64,000 bases of DNA from Distichodus sexfasciatus (Eukaryota; Chordata; Actinopteri; Characiformes; Distichodontidae): the NCBI GenBank assembly GCA_032718565.1, contig JAVGVS010000660.1, positions 1-64,000 of the forward strand, read 5' to 3'. Of the stretch, positions 46,689-58,640 are shown in pieces. A program made the translations under genes and the position numbers. Below the pieces are notes generated by a model. The model saw only the letters and a list, made by a program, of their open reading frames with translations. It did not search any database and was not told where the DNA came from. Each line of letters opens with the position of its first letter. The first letter of the stretch is position 1.

Positions 46689-49319
46689 AAGTTACACTTC
46701 ATCGGCCATTCTGTACTGAAAAAATACTACAATATTTATATATAAGGTATAAATATCTGTAGCATTATTTAAATGTATATTATATGTTAAAAACTACATT
46801 TTATATTTGTTTATTGTGCATTTTGTGTATTTTTAAGATTGTATTCTAATTATCAATATGTGTCTATTTGCTTATTCTAATTCTTAAAACGTAATGCATG
46901 AATGAATATATAAAATAAAAATGTTACCATTGGTTTGCACTTACACATATATGGCAAGGTAATAGCCGGGGTATATATGTGGGGCAACGTGTATAATGTT
47001 ATAATGTTATACGTAACGTATACGTAAGCGTTAACTTTTTAAAGGAAACCTAAACGTATGTGGGAACGTTACATGAACACGCACTGGATAAAGTATAAGC
47101 AGAATTTTATCCAATCAAAATCAAATAATAAATAAGTAAATACATATTTTTTATCGTCATGGGCAAAATGATGCTGATTGGGGATTCAGAATATCGATTT
47201 CCTTGCATTTCGATTTGTTTTCGATAAACTGCCTGGCCCTACTGTGATGTGTGGGGAAGCTGCGTATCGGAGCCAGTTGTAAAGAAAACAAAGTTCTCGT
47301 TCGACTACATGAAGTTGGGAACCCGGGCAGGGGTCAGCCCAGAAGCTCGACAGCTTTGGCACGAGGGGTCACGAGGGCAACATCAGAGTCGACCGAGGGG
47401 TCGGTAAAGAGCTGTGGAGAGTAGGTGTGTGTGTGTGAAGCTGTGTAGAGGATGAGAATGTCAAAGACCTTAGCCCTGGAGAGAGCGTGTGAGTAATTAG
47501 AGGTGGTCTGTTTATTTACAGTGGGCGCAGGTGGGCAGACGGACCTCCAGGCAACCGAAACGGACAGGACACAAGCAAACGGGGGGGCGGAAATAAGCTA
47601 GGACTAGAGATGCAGAGATTACACTTCCATGAAAAGAAATTTTACGCAACTGTTTTGCAGTCATTTTTACTTTGTACAGACTGTATAGATACAGTAGACT
47701 GCTTTAAATCCTGTTTTGTCTCTCATTCTCCCTTACCGACACACACCCTTTCCCCCGTGCTCTGACTCCGAATCAGTCAAACTATTCCAGTCTCTTTGAT
47801 GTCAATAAATTTTTGGAATCGGGTAACGCCGCAGTTTCAAAGCCAAGCGCTTTATTTAAATGTTTTACTTTCTTTCTTTCTTTTTGGTGGGGGAGTGGTG
47901 GGAAGTGGGGGCTTCTTGTTTATAATTTGTTTTAATGATATTCGGATTTTGACGTTTGTAAGAAAAACAAACGCGGTGCCAGCGCAAAGAGACGAACACA
48001 ACGCATCGCGCTGGGGGAAAGAAAGCCAAAAAAAACGAAAGCAGGGGCGTTCAAAGCGGCCGTCGCAAATTTAGTTTCGAATGCCGTTTCGTGCCAGAAA
48101 CGCGGCGCGGCAGCAGGATGTCGCGATGACGGCCGCATTGTGGATTCTGTTGCATCAAAGACGCAGGGCCAAGCGTAATTATCTCTCCGGTAATATCGGT
48201 TTCGAGAAATATTCGGGCGACAGTGCCAAGTGCGTGATTAGCTTAAAGTCCTGTGCAGCGGACAAATGAAGGAAATCAGTTTTGCCGTTTCTTTCAGGGC
48301 GCTACACATGAAAATGCTAATATGACTAGCAATGAATAAATGCTAATAGGGAAATGTAGCATAAGCTGCAACAGGCTTAGGCTAAGAGCTCCCATCAGCT
48401 TTCATTCCTCATTAGCCGCGTTAGCGTCTCGTGGCGGAGTGGCCCTTTAAGTCTGTAATGCAGGTTTTTAAGATAGATTAGGCCTACCGTCAAGCCAATG
48501 ACTGGAATGCGGCAACTGCGGGATCTGGAAGTCCCAGTCTCGGAAATGCGGAGCCTAGTGAATGGCTTTAAGCCTCGCAGACAGCGCCTTTGCGCTTCCA
48601 TTGCCGCGGCTAAAAAAAGGAAATTCGGCTGGAGACGTCGCTCAGCCGGAGAGCAGAAGCGACGGGAAGAAGAAGAACGAGGAGGAGGGGGAGGGGGAGG
48701 AGGGGTGGATTCACGTTACCTGGACAGTTTGTACGTGAAGAATGATTGCTCGTTGACAAAGAGTTGTCAGGTTCGATTCGGAGTGCTTTCTTTTCAGGCC
48801 AAGCTGTCAGGTAACGACTGTAAGGCGTCAGCAGTCGCGGTCTATGGCAAACCGACTAGCGACGGGAGTATCAACAACAACAACAATCGGTTGAACTCGC
48901 GTCTCGGCAAAGGAGGCGAGCTCAAGTGACTCGGGGGAAACTCCGGGAATAAATTAGCTCCACAGCAGAGGCTGGATTTGTCAACAGACGTACGCGGTAA
49001 ACAAGAACCGACTCCCTAATCCCACCTGACGTGTCAGAGGCAGATCGGGAAGTTCTAGGTGTCGGGAGTTTATGTCTGAGGTATTTGTCAAGATCAGAGA
49101 TTTGATTACACCATCCCAAACTTTAAAGCAGTACACGTTTGAGAATCTGAAATATAGCTTGTAATCTCAGACCATTAATGAAACCTGGGTCTAACAATTC
49201 ATCAAAAATAGGGATGGGTTTTTATTTCCAAGAAACATTTTTCTGGGCCAAATCTGGCCTTCTACAGTAATGTCCTTAATTGATCCAGGACCAGGAATTT
49301 TTACTAGATTTGGTTGGTC
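46689..49319. other. Mostly single-copy stretch, no gene seen
   Basis: 46,690-47,160 is A/T-rich. 47,150-47,245 has a hAT-like end (AATATCGATTTCCTTGCATT ... GCCTGGCCCTAC). A purine tract lies at 48,660-48,705. 48,150-48,260 has TAAT-bearing single-copy sequence. A 143-codon plus frame (48,498-48,929) contains poly-G-coded glycine and (AAC)n-coded asparagine runs and lacks a recognised domain, so I do not call it a gene. Confidence 0.5.
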
Positions 49320-50230
49320 TTAATCCAAGTCCAGAAGCTTGAATTGTCCTGGTTGGACCAGGTCCAGAAGATTAAACTTGGGTTGGTTGGCTTGGGTCCA
49401 GAAGCCTGAACTTGGCTTGGCTAGAGAAAATTCAGAAGCTTGAACTAGGCTTGGTTGGCAGAATACTTGATTGTCCCAAGTCCAGAACCTTGAACTAGGC
49501 TTGGTCAGCCAAAGTCCAGAAATTTTAACTAATTCTTGGTTGAAGTCCAGAAGTTTGAACTGGGCTTGGTTGGTATGGGTCCAGTAGTTTCTACTTTGGC
49601 GCTTTATGCAGAAAATGCACAGGGTTTGATTGGCCAAAGTCCAGAAGCTTTTACTAGACTTGGTTGGCTCGGATCCAGAAACTTGAGCTGAGGTGTGTTG
49701 GCCCAGGTCCAGTAGCTTGGACTAAATTTGGTTGTCCCAGATTCAAAATCTTGAACTAGGCTAGGTTGGTCCAGATCCAGAAGATGTCAGTGCCCAGAAA
49801 CTGGGCTTAGCTGAACCAGGTCCAGTAGTTTTATTTCAGTTTGATTGGCCAATGTCAAAGCTTAAACTGGACTTAGCAAGATCAGGTCTAAAGACTATAA
49901 CTAGACTTGGTTAGATCAAGTCCAGAAGCTTAAACTGGGCTTATATGACCCTGATCCAGATGATTGAACTGGGTCAGATGTCCCAAGTCCAGAAGCTTAA
50001 ACTGGGCTTATATGACCCCAATCCAGATGATTGGACTGGGTTAGATGTCCCAAGTCCAGAATCTTAAACTGGGCTTATATGACCCCGATCCAGATGATTG
50101 AACTGGGTCAGATGTCCCAAGTCCAGAAGCTTTTACTGGGTTTGGTTGGCCCAGCTTCAGAAGCTGGAACTAGCTTTAACTGGGCCAAGCCCAGAAGCTG
50201 GAACTAGGCCAGAACCTAGTAAGATGATCA
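49320..50230. repeat. ~34-bp tandem array, block 1
   Basis: About 27 units of GGTTGGCCCAGGTCCAGAAG then CTTGAACTGGGCTT. A 66-68-bp dimer (CTTAAACTGGGCTTATATGA ... CAGATGTCCCAAGTCCAGA) is repeated three times, starting at 49,929, 49,995 and 50,063. Confidence 0.92.
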
Positions 50231-51504
50231 GAAGTCAGGCATTAGATTTAATTCTCTGGCCCAGAGTCTAGCACTTAAACCAGTTATGGCCTTTCAAAGT
50301 GTCAGCCAAAATCAGATGCCACAATCGATCTAGCTGTCGACCTAATGTCAAAAGGTAAATCTTCCACAACTTGGGCAGAATTGGGGCTCGTGGTTTGCTC
50401 TCTGGGTTTTGAGTCGTGTCCAACACAAGCTAAAAGCCAAAAAAATTTACTATATGGTTCAGCTTAGCATGATTTTTTTGCCCCTCGATAATGCTGGCAC
50501 AAGCAGAGACAATATCTTAAATCTCAGAAGGCATAATATGACATGCTCTCTGACAGTGGACTTAATAGCACCAGGACCAAAGACAGCCCACGGTAAGGTT
50601 TTGACAGAGTCCGAAATTTCAGTCCGGAACCGCACGATCCGAGATTAGCCGCAAAATGAGTTTGTCAGAACGTAAGAGAGAAAGTGCAGTGTGAGACCAA
50701 CTGCAAACATCAGTATTGTTGTGACAGATAAAATTTTATCAGGATTTGGAAATATGATTGGGTTGGTATTTTTTATTATTCTCCTCACATTTTGTGATCC
50801 TTTTTTCCCCTTCATCGGTCCAAATCTCACCAAGACGCGTCGCGATATATTGCCATATCAGCGACCAGTTATCGCCCTGCTAATCCCTTTTCAGCACAGT
50901 CCATGACCAACAGATCCTTGAACAAACTTCTCTCATCCTTGGAGTTTTACGAGTTCACAGTAGCCGTCCATGAGCAGCGCTCTGTTTTATTCCCGCGGCC
51001 TCTGTTTTACAATCCAATTAGGCTGGGTCGAAGGAGAGCAGAAAAGAAAAAGGCTCGAGGAGGTGGTGTATCACTCGGACCTGCTCCTACCTCAAGCAGA
51101 GCATGAAGTCTAGACAAATGAAAAGCCCTACGTGTGGGTTTGCGCTGCGTTTCGCCTCCGACAGACGACGAAAGGAGCCTGGAGAGAAGTTGGTAATGGC
51201 CGCCCGTTCTCACTTACCGCCGGGGCGAAACTAGCTAGACCTTGGTAATTATTTACCGTGCTTTGCTTTCCGCTCTGGTCGTGGGCAAATCCGGCTCTGG
51301 TTTCCTGGCGTCTGTAGTGCGCAGCCAATTTGAAGTGTACAGCATGTTAAAGGAAGTATTTCTGCCGTCACAAATTCCGGCGTTTGCGGCAGAGTCCGAC
51401 TCGGTCGTTAACGAGGTCGGGCGTCAATGCTTTTTTCAAAGAACCCAGGCTTTGAAAGCATGGGAGCCCTTCAGATTATCAGAAATCAAAAAAGGCGATG
51501 AAGG
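50231..51504. other. Non-repeat spacer between two array blocks
   Basis: 1,274 bases of ordinary sequence. No terminal inverted repeats or SINE motifs at its edges. Frames of 60-120 codons have no recognised domain; one of them (51,242-51,607) runs into the second array block. Confidence 0.5.
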
Positions 51505-51648
51505 TTGGTCCAGATCCAGAAGATTTCACCCAACTTGGTTGGCCAGTGTCCAGCAGCTTGAGCTGGGCTTAGCTGAACCAGGTCCAGTAGTTTTTAATTC
51601 TGTTTGATTGGCCAATGTCCAGAAGCTTAAACTGGGCTTAGCCAGAAC
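51505..51648. repeat. ~34-bp tandem array, block 2
   Basis: Its four units match 49,765-49,890 in order and detail (GGTTGGTCCAGATCCAGAAG, GGGCTTAGCTGAACCAGGTC, CAGTAGTTTT, GTTTGATTGGCCAATGTC). It is therefore a copy of that particular part of block 1. Confidence 0.88.
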
Positions 51649-51649
51649 G

Positions 51650-51765
51650 AGGAGCAGTGTGTGGGGACGGTACCTTGCTCATGAGTACCTCAGTGATAAC
51701 TTTACCGGTCTGGGATTCGAACCGGCGACCTTCTGATCACAAGGCGAACGCCCAACCGTTACAGT
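51650..51765 (-). mobile_element. tRNA-derived SINE, head half only
   Basis: On the minus strand: GTAACGGTTGGGCGTTCGCC, GGTTCGAATCCCAGACCGG, GAGGTACTCATGAGCAAGGT, ACCGTCCCC. It ends within the body. It sits between the array block and hAT copy C. Confidence 0.8.
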
Positions 51766-51769
51766 CATT

Positions 51770-52165
51770 GGCGTCGGAACGACACCTTTCAACCGATATT
51801 TGATGACACGTTTATTGTATGTGGGAAAGGTAGCGCTTGTGCCAGGCATGTTCAAGGTCCGAGGTGGGATTTCATACGGACTTTGACTTTTTCTTAAAAT
51901 GTTGTGCACTACGCTGGACATGCTCCGCCCTGCTTTCACGCTCAGCTGATTTGGCGCCGTGTTGGAAATATGAGAACTATGGCGATATTATTTTATGCGA
52001 AAATTCTGAGCGCACAGTGGAACTTTGGCGAGCAAAATGTCTTGTCTTTACGCGCTCAACTCTGGCTGCGCTCGACTCGACTCGACCGCTTTCCTTACTT
52101 ATCGTATCGGCAGATATAAGCGGATATCGGCATCGGCCAATAATTCTCTTATTCTGCACCAGTAT
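51770..52165 (+). mobile_element. hAT-like transposon, family copy C (internally deleted)
   Basis: CGATATTTGATGACACGTTT, GGTCCGAGGTGGGATTT, CTTTTTCTTAAAATGTTGTG, CGCACAGTGGAACTTTGGCG and the ending GATATAAGCGGATATCGGCA match copies A and B but in a shortened, partly rearranged order. The final TGCATCCCT-type end is decayed. Confidence 0.65.
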
Positions 52166-53340
52166 TTGGTGTCTATTTCTGGTCTTCGGTACACAATTCC
52201 GACCTCAAATTTCCATGTTTTCATCCATGTTTTTCCTCAGTATTGTCCAGGACTTGCGGAAAGGCCTCTTTAACCGAAGCCGAATTCCCCGTAAAGGCAT
52301 TACATTTCCAAATGAGTGCTTTGGGTCTCGGCTTCGGCGTGTGACAGTCATCGAGTCGAATAACAGGCTGCGATGGTGTTTTATTAATGCCGCTCCTCTG
52401 CAGTCTCGACTCTCGCAAACAGCCTTTTAGCACCACGTGGTGAGTCATTTTAGGCCATGAAAACGCTCACGAAAATCTTCTACTTAGGTGCATGAACAGC
52501 ATTTCGGGGCTAAAATTGCACCAGCCGGGAGGAACGTTTGGAACAGATTCTTAAATATCACAGCCTGTAATGTGGCTGGTTTCAGTCGTTTCAGTCACCG
52601 GGGGGGGGGTTTCTATCAGCTCGTGAGCGTGAAGCCTTTCAAGGTGTGTTTTGAGATGTTAAGTATCAAATTGCTTGCGTTAGCTCAGATATGAAAGGCA
52701 AAAATCGTGATTTTTCTTTAGCTATTCCTCTTCTCCGGTCACGGGAAATGAGGTAATTGTGTTTTCTTCACTATTTTGAAGATCGTAAAGATATGTATTA
52801 AAATGATTAGTGAAACGAAACGCTTCATGAATCATAATCGAGATCGTTTTGATTAATTGCGATACCGATTTGAGGGTCGTGTCGACTTGCACTAACGTCC
52901 AGGTCCAACGTTGGAGTCACACTTTACTTTCCAGTACTGTTTATAAAGATCAAATTGATAATTTCTTCCAACATTTGACACGGGGTCGTTAGAACCTTTA
53001 CGTCTCGGAGAGGATTTGGGGGCGTTTTTCTCTGCCTTCGTTTTTAAATTTTTACCTTTTTTGTTGTGTGAATGCTAAGATCAGCCCATATTTGATGAAA
53101 ACTGACCTGCACCCATAGACATGTTTACTTTTTTTAGCTTTATGTAGTATAAAACTGCTGAAACTGTCGATATAACTGCTAAAAATAGTAAGAACAGCTT
53201 AGTACTGCGAAGAAAAATGTGGTAAAGGTTAGTGGCAGGTGGAAACACTTCTTCGTCCATCAGAATCCATCAGAATATAGAATACATTTTTAGATGCGTT
53301 TTCAGTATTTATTTATTTTTATTCTATGTAACATTATAAA
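52166..53340. other. Single-copy stretch, no gene seen
   Basis: 52,800-52,885 resembles a decayed hAT fragment (AATCGAGATCGTTTTGATTA). A G-run lies at 52,600. No gene seen. Confidence 0.45.
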
Positions 53341-53620
53341 ATGTAAAAAATATCTTCTGATCATTTGAAAATGAAGAAATGCTTCAGTTTTGGGTCATTT
53401 TTTGAGCCGATTTGGACTCACTTTGACTGATAAAATGAGCTGCTTTTGGCAGTTTCTGGGAGAACTACATTTCCCACAATCCCCACTAACAGAAAATGTC
53501 GGCTAGGGGCCCACGTATGTACACCTTAATCTGCCCCTTGGTGTCGAATGAAACGTTTGTAACGCAAGTCCTTAACTCCATATTGATGTCTACGGCCATG
53601 TCTGGGACTTTCAATTTAAT
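53341..53620 (-). repeat. Dispersed repeat shared with the hAT interior at 63.4 kb
   Basis: AACTACATTTCCCACAATCC at 53,464 and AAAATGAGCTGC at 53,436 match, in inverted orientation, 63,365-63,415 inside the hAT element at 62,708-63,892. A shorter match occurs at 930-950. This is probably a remnant of the same transposon family. Confidence 0.55.
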
Positions 53621-55035
53621 TCGTCACTCGCATGAGTGTCCGACGTCGGCGCGCTAACGCGGTCCGTTCCTTTTTAACGCTTCACATATACAGTTTAAAG
53701 CGGCAGCGCAGATTTGAGATTTACTCTAGACTAGAGGGGTTTGCTGCCCTTTACAGACCTGATGAGTTTAATCTACTGTGTAAAAGGCAGCCGGTGTGTT
53801 TTAGCCCCCAAGAAACGGGAACCTTTACCCAGCGCAAATCAACCGCTACCGTTTTTGCCGCTTGATACGAACGGTAAAGTCACAAGCCGCTTCACCTTTT
53901 CCGTTGCTAATCTACCAGAGGAATGAGTCGCCACTTTCATGAAGCAACGCGTCACACTCGTTGCACGTGCTTCATCGCTGGAGTGTGTAGAGTGCGAATT
54001 GGCGCCTGTCGTATTTAGGTGGAATTCGCGTTTGCGAATGCGTATCGAGTGGTGAATCGTTTAAGAATCGTGAAGCGATTTTGAATCGGAATCCAATCGT
54101 GAGATTTTCTGAATCTAATAAACGATTCTTCTCCTTCATCAGCATGCCGTTACAACAAATTTGTGCCAGCCTCTCTCACGTCGCGCTAAATCAGAAACCG
54201 CTGTTGACGGGAAGTTGCAGTTGTTGCTCGAAGTGTTTTTTCCGTCTACAAGCGTGTCTCACAGAATCATATTTTCGAACCAGAACACCCCATTTCCTGG
54301 GATTCATTTTTGGAAATGTTCCCTTCTTGCTGTGAGAGTTTTGCCACAGGGGGGAACACGTCGCACTGTGAACTCACAACACGCGAGTTCAACACGTCGA
54401 GAAAAGTTTGGAATTAACACGGGGGGGAAAAAAAAAGCAAAATCCGTCGAGCAAAGGGGAAAGAGACGGGTCTTGGAAGCTGGAACAAGTTCCTTGGAAA
54501 CCGACGCCGACGTTTTCTTCTCAAACCACAAACCGAATCTGCCAATTCCTGCCAGATTTCTGAGGCTTTGCTCGGCTCGGCGTTGCCGAAGCGAAACGCT
54601 GCTTCTGAGAAATTAGTTTTACAGTGCGTCGGACCGCGGAGAGACAAAAAGAAACCTTTCTGCTTTTATTGTTTATTGTAAAAAATCAAAATTGCTGAAA
54701 TTTCACCACTTGACAACCAGAGCGCCACTCAAAGCGTGATCAAACGGTCTCGGTTGAAGGATCGTATTCAGAAGAAAAAAGAACCGAAAAACGCATTTCT
54801 TTAGAACAGTTTGGAACGTCTCGCTCCGTGACGGGTGTCCCCTGTGAGTCTTTCCTAAGATGTGTTTTGCACAGAATGCGTTTTCAAACCCCCAAAAAAC
54901 ATTTTTGAAGCCTCATTTTTCCAACAGATTAGCCCAAATGGGACGCGAGACGTTTCGCCGGAAGCGACACAGGCGACATTTTGAATAACTTGAATTAATC
55001 TGGTAAGAGATTTTTTTTAAATGTCTCTGACTTAA
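53621..55035. other. Single-copy stretch with hAT-like remnants
   Basis: 54,040-54,130 has GAATCGTGAAGCGATTTTGA, TCGGAATCCAATCGTGA, typical of decayed hAT ends. Open frames of 77-151 codons at 54,161-54,647 on both strands have no recognised domain and lie across a poly-A and G-run. Confidence 0.45.
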
Positions 55036-55148
55036 GTGAGTGAGTGATTATTTGTCATCGTGAACACGGCACAGCGCACAGCGCACCACAACAATATGCG
55101 ACCTCTGCATTTGAGCCGTCCATGAAGGAGCAGTGGGCAGCCGACATT
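55036..55148 (-). mobile_element. tRNA-derived SINE, tail half only
   Basis: GTGAGTGATTATTTGTCATC, GAACACGGCACAGCGCACAG, CGACCTCTGCATTTGAGCCG, AAGGAGCAGTGGGCAGCCGA: the 3' part of the family reversed, truncated towards the head. Confidence 0.8.
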
Positions 55149-55235
55149 TTTTTTTGTGCTTGGCCCCCACTCGTTGCTGCTTGCGGCTATTTTTTGGTCT
55201 GCATAATCCACTGACAAGGTTTGTAATGTGAATAT

Positions 55236-55735
55236 TAAAGCTGCAATTAATTTTTTCTTATGAAAGAATGGATATCATTGTCATATCATCGTCGAGATTA
55301 CGTCGATTAGAGGCTCTCAGTGTCTGTTTTTAATTCATTTTCGACGAATGGCCCACCCTAGACCACCTAAACCGAGACCGAGACAAGACCAAGACCAGAG
55401 TGTGTTGAGACAGAGACAAGACCAAGACTCTAAAGGGCCGAGGCAGAGACAAGACCGAGACCAAGGCGGGGCAGAACTACAATTTTGCGCATGACGGCGT
55501 TCCATATGAGGGTCGCGAGCGTTTACATCACAAATAATGTAATTCATGCATTTTTACGCAATTACTTCAGTTTTTGCGCACGGAATTACTCTACTATTAA
55601 AACACTAACTAGTAAACAACGCGAAACGCCTGCGTCGGTATCAGAGAGTTTTAATGATAATTAAATTAGCCGAGTAGCCAAATAAAATCCTGAGTCGTCT
55701 TTGTCCGAGACAAGAGCGAGACCGAGACGGTGACG
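55236..55735. repeat. hAT-like end and GAGACAAGACC repeat
   Basis: 55,236-55,320 has AAGCTGCAATTAATTTTTTC and TTACGTCGATTAGAGGCTC, a decayed hAT end. 55,375-55,470 has GAGACAAGACCAAGACCAGA-type short tandem units that return at 55,703-55,730 (GAGACAAGAGCGAGACCGAG). The two halves probably belong to one interspersed repeat. Confidence 0.45.
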
Positions 55736-56955
55736 GCTAGGCTCCTCTTCCGTTTTTGTCTGATCCTTTTCCTCCTCGCTGTGTGGCACAAACAAAACGT
55801 GAGAAGCTTTTTAGGGCAAAGGGTCACGCTGTGTTTGCAGAGATGTGACTGTAATAAAGCGGCTGTTTTGAAAGCAGCAAGTTAACATCACCTCTTTTTT
55901 CCCGATCTCCCCAGCCGGCATGACATCTCGGATACGGATCCGTGCTGGTGCAAACCAGACATTAAAATATCAAATTTCGGCAAAAGCAACGCGGGAGAAA
56001 CAACAAAGCGGGTGTAACAAAAAAAAAACGGCGAGAACCTGTTTACGAAATCAAAGCAGAACGACGGGCTTTGAGAGGAAAGGGTCGAGTGGGGGAGGGA
56101 GAGAGAGAGAGAGAGAGAGATGGAAGCACAGAGACGGAGGGAAGAAGCAATAAATCTGGGACAAGCACTGACTGTAGGGTGAAAGGTGGGAGAGGAAGGG
56201 AGGGAACGTCCCACTGAGAAGCGGTAAATAGAGGATGAGATTGAAGCGGCTCACGTAAGAGAGAGAGAGAGAGAGAGATCGTGAAAAATGCATTATTTTT
56301 GTTTAGGAGGCCGAGCTAATTTGCTTCGATGTTCTCAGATTTCCTAAAACGCGCACTGCTGCATTCGTTCGTCTCGATCTAATCCCAGGCGCCAAACGCC
56401 GACTTCCGTCGAACACTAACAAGTGAAGAGCGCTTGCTGCTTGTTAACACTCGTTTTCGGAAGCCTCACACTTTTGAGACATTCCGGAATCCGTATCCTT
56501 GGTTACGTTCGGCCCCGTCAGTGAAGGAGGAGGAGGAGGTGGAAGAGGTGGGGTAAATTTCCCACAAGCACCTTCCATCTTTTAATAAAAGCCGCTTTGT
56601 TGTGAGGAGAGAGAAACTTGGCGGAGTTGCGGACCCTCTTCAAGGGAAGGGGGGGAAGTGGTGAGGGGCGGCAGGATTTCGACGGCGCCTCGTCTGCCTT
56701 CTTTTGCGCGGAAAATGATGAAAGAGCCGCGAAAGACAATGTTAATAAGGCAGATTGCTCCCCAGGTGCGGCAATTACCACTTAACAAATTACATTAGCG
56801 TCCGCGGCTGGCGTGGCAGGTGCGGGAAGATAAATCTAGCGTTCCGCCTGTCCTCTCGCGACCGGCTTTCTGATAGAGTCGCCGTGACGATCGGCGGAAA
56901 ACGACGTCTGACAGGGGAGGTGGGGGACGGAGAGGGACGGCCTGTGTTGATGTTG
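55736..56955. other. Non-genic stretch with GA microsatellites
   Basis: (GA)n at 56,097-56,120 and 56,259-56,278 and GGA runs near 56,525. 56,740-56,840 has an E-box-like CAGGTG and TAAT-bearing single-copy sequence. Frames over the GA tracts are artefacts. Confidence 0.5.
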
Positions 56956-57470
56956 AGGTGCAAGCATTAAGGGCAGAGATAGGAAGACAGGATGGCGAGG
57001 GAGGTGGAGGTGTGAAGACATGATGGAGAGGAGGGTGGAGGCATGAAGACAGGATGGTGAGGGAGGCGGAGGTCTGAAGACAGGATAGTGAGGGAGGTAG
57101 AGATGTGAAGACAGGATGGAGAGGGAGGTGAAGGTATGAAGACAGGCTGGAGAGGAGGGTGGAGGTATAAAGGCAGGACGGAGAGGAGAGTGGAGGTGTG
57201 AAGACAGGATGGAGAAGGAGGTGGAGGTATAAAGGCAGGACGGAGAGGAGGGTGGAGGTGTGAAGACAGGATGGAGAGGGAGGTGGAGACGTGAAGACAG
57301 GATGGAGAGGGAAGTAGAGATGTGAAGACAGGATGGAGAGGGAGGTGGAGACGTGAAGACAGGATGGAGAGGGAGGTGGAGGTATAAAGGCAGGACGGAG
57401 AGGGAGGTGGAGACGTGAAGACAGGATGGAGAGGAGGGTGGAGGAGGCGTGAAGACAGGATGGAAAAGAG
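56956..57470. repeat. 31-bp purine-rich tandem array
   Basis: About 16 copies of GTGAAGACAGGATGGAGAGG then GAGGTGGAGAC. Since 31 is not a multiple of three, each minus-strand frame cycles with a 31-residue period. This explains the two long S/P/L/H-rich frames (192 and 287 codons) without any gene. Confidence 0.95.
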
Positions 57471-58019
57471 AGACTCCAATCTCACGAAAACAAAATGTAA
57501 CCATCGGAGTCGGCGCCAAAGGGTAGGTCGCTGCTTTCCATTCATCGAAGGAAACGTGGCTCCAGTCCGTGCATCTTGAAGGCCTCTGAAGTTGGTCTGA
57601 GATGCTAATCACTTCCAAAGGAGGCCATGGACGGCCCTTAACAATGAATGTTTTTGGAGGAGGAATAATTTCAGGGGGGTTTTTTGTAACGTAAAGCATC
57701 TTCTTCGGGGAGGTGAAAGATCAGAGACGGAGTTCACTGCGTGTAATCTGGCCTCACACATACATCCACCCGGAGGGTGCTGGTCTTGTTTGAAGTGTAG
57801 AGTTGACTAACAAACACTAAGGCTAAGGTTTTCCGCCCTCCAAAGAGCAGTGCAAAGGTTAAGGGAAGCGGGTTTAACTCGTGAGTTATGTATTTTTTAT
57901 GAGATATGCATGTCTTTGTGTAACATCCCACTGCGTCGTGAGAGTGCCATGCAATTACAATAAGAAAACATGGCATTTTGGAGTCGGAACGCTTCCAAAA
58001 GTAAGTCGAATTTTATGCA
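57471..58019. other. Single-copy stretch, no gene seen
   Basis: No recognised feature. Confidence 0.5.
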
Positions 58020-58640
58020 GTTGCATGAATTTTTAATGCATATGTGTCAACTGGTATAACACGTTGTAATTATGTTGCATAATAATGGTGCATAATTCCG
58101 AGAAGATCTTCTTGCATGAAGATCAAATTTAAGTTTAACATGCATGCAATCGAATGTATGCATTGCCTGCAATAACAGCAACAACAGTGTTTGTTCATGG
58201 GTTTATTTAATGTGCATTTTAGGCGTGAGTGTTTAAGCCTTGCATGCGTGCGACCGCGCATTTTGCATGCATGCAAGAGCAGGAACAATTGCACACGTCC
58301 TTTGCTTGCTCTTGGATGAACGCAACTGCGTGCATTTCTTATGTGCATGTGTGCAAAAGTTTGGAGTGAGTTATGCACGCATGCAGTTGCACATATCGCA
58401 TGTGTGCAATACGTGCTCTCAGGTGCAGGCATGCGTCTGGCCATTTTGCATGCATTCAGTCAGGTATGCAGGAAAATGCAATGTGTGCAATTAATTACAT
58501 GCATCCAACAGCAAAACATCTGTGCCCACATTCGGAAACACAAGTGGCGTTTTGTCAGATCAGATTCAGCGCATGCACATAGTGCATGAGTCCAAAAGCA
58601 TTTGCATGCATCTGAAAGCGAGCATCGGAAAGGTAAGAAA
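58020..58640. repeat. GCATGC-rich degenerate repeat
   Basis: Dense TGCATGC / GTGTGCAA / TTGCACA motifs about 15-40 bases apart (for example TTTGCATGCATGCAAGAGCA). No exact period could be fixed by eye. Alternating purine-pyrimidine character is strong. The C/H-rich frames on both strands follow from TGC/CAT repetition. Confidence 0.65.

Noticed and set aside
48498..48929. Plus-strand frame of 143 codons
   Set aside because: It contains glycine and asparagine runs from GGA and AAC repeats, with no recognised domain or splice support.
54161..54647. Overlapping frames of 151 (plus) and 77 (minus) codons
   Set aside because: Both strands are open over the same single-copy DNA and neither shows a motif.
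56836..57699. Minus-strand frames of 287 and 192 codons rich in S, P and H
   Set aside because: They follow the 31-bp array with a 31-residue period in two frames. This is repeat translation, not a protein.
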